From Actinomycetes bacterium (GTDB lineage: Bacteria > Actinomycetota > Acidimicrobiia > Acidimicrobiales > RAAP-2): a stretch of DNA of 5,045 nt. The notes beneath the pieces were generated by a model, which ran no database searches, was not told the origin of the DNA, and saw only the letters and a list, made by a program, of their open reading frames with translations. The stretch spans positions 1 to 5,045 of the forward strand of contig JAJZFO010000147.1 of assembly GCA_021805305.1 (NCBI GenBank). Reading direction: 5' to 3'. Below, in pieces: positions 5,043-5,045 of the stretch; position 1 is the stretch's first letter, and each line of letters begins with the position of its first letter. Position numbers and translations under genes: made by a program.

Positions 5043-5045
5043 GAC

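Noticed and set aside
1..5045. Mobile element, CRISPR array, tRNA or rRNA
   Set aside because: I found no transposase-like product, terminal repeats, spaced direct repeats or RNA gene structure; nearly all of the window is accounted for by conserved housekeeping genes.

Overview
The window is GC-rich and tightly packed. It looks like chromosome from a member of the Actinomycetota. The best clue is a small cytochrome c oxidase subunit IV of the actinobacterial CtaF type, encoded directly after subunits II and I. The order coxB-coxA-ctaF, with no subunit III gene in the cluster, is also the usual actinobacterial arrangement. An acidimicrobial-type lineage is a guess that the sequence alone cannot confirm.

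Layout. Positions 1-613 (minus strand) hold the 5' part of a polytopic membrane protein. It resembles the membrane anchor that accompanies actinobacterial Sdh1-type succinate dehydrogenase, and it runs off the left edge. After a 101-bp spacer with two hairpins come three tightly coupled minus-strand genes, transcribed right to left: coxB (2807-3667), coxA (1104-2804) and ctaF (715-1107). coxB ends 2 bp before coxA, and coxA overlaps ctaF by the ATGA motif. Upstream of coxB, also on the minus strand, is a small tatA-like gene (3757-3975), then a divergent promoter region (3976-4069). To the right, on the plus strand, azlC (4070-4744) and azlD (4737-5042) overlap by 8 bp and encode a branched-chain amino acid exporter pair.

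How the genes work together. CoxB accepts electrons from cytochrome c (in actinobacteria usually the cytochrome cc subunit of the bc1 complex) at a CuA centre. CoxA reduces O2 at heme a3/CuB and pumps protons, and CtaF is a structural subunit. The partial gene would feed the same chain from succinate. TatA would form the pore of the twin-arginine translocase, which exports folded redox proteins; a link to the cox genes is inferred only from position. AzlCD is a separate, divergently transcribed unit.

Assessment. This is mostly a conserved housekeeping region, and I see no mobile element, CRISPR array, RNA gene or clearly new system. The points worth a second look are local: a Glu-to-Gln change in the CuA loop of CoxB, other substitutions in CoxB and CoxA, histidine-rich tails on CoxA, a probable leaderless azlC transcript, a small repeat expansion at the TatA N-terminus, and hairpins lacking a downstream U-tract.
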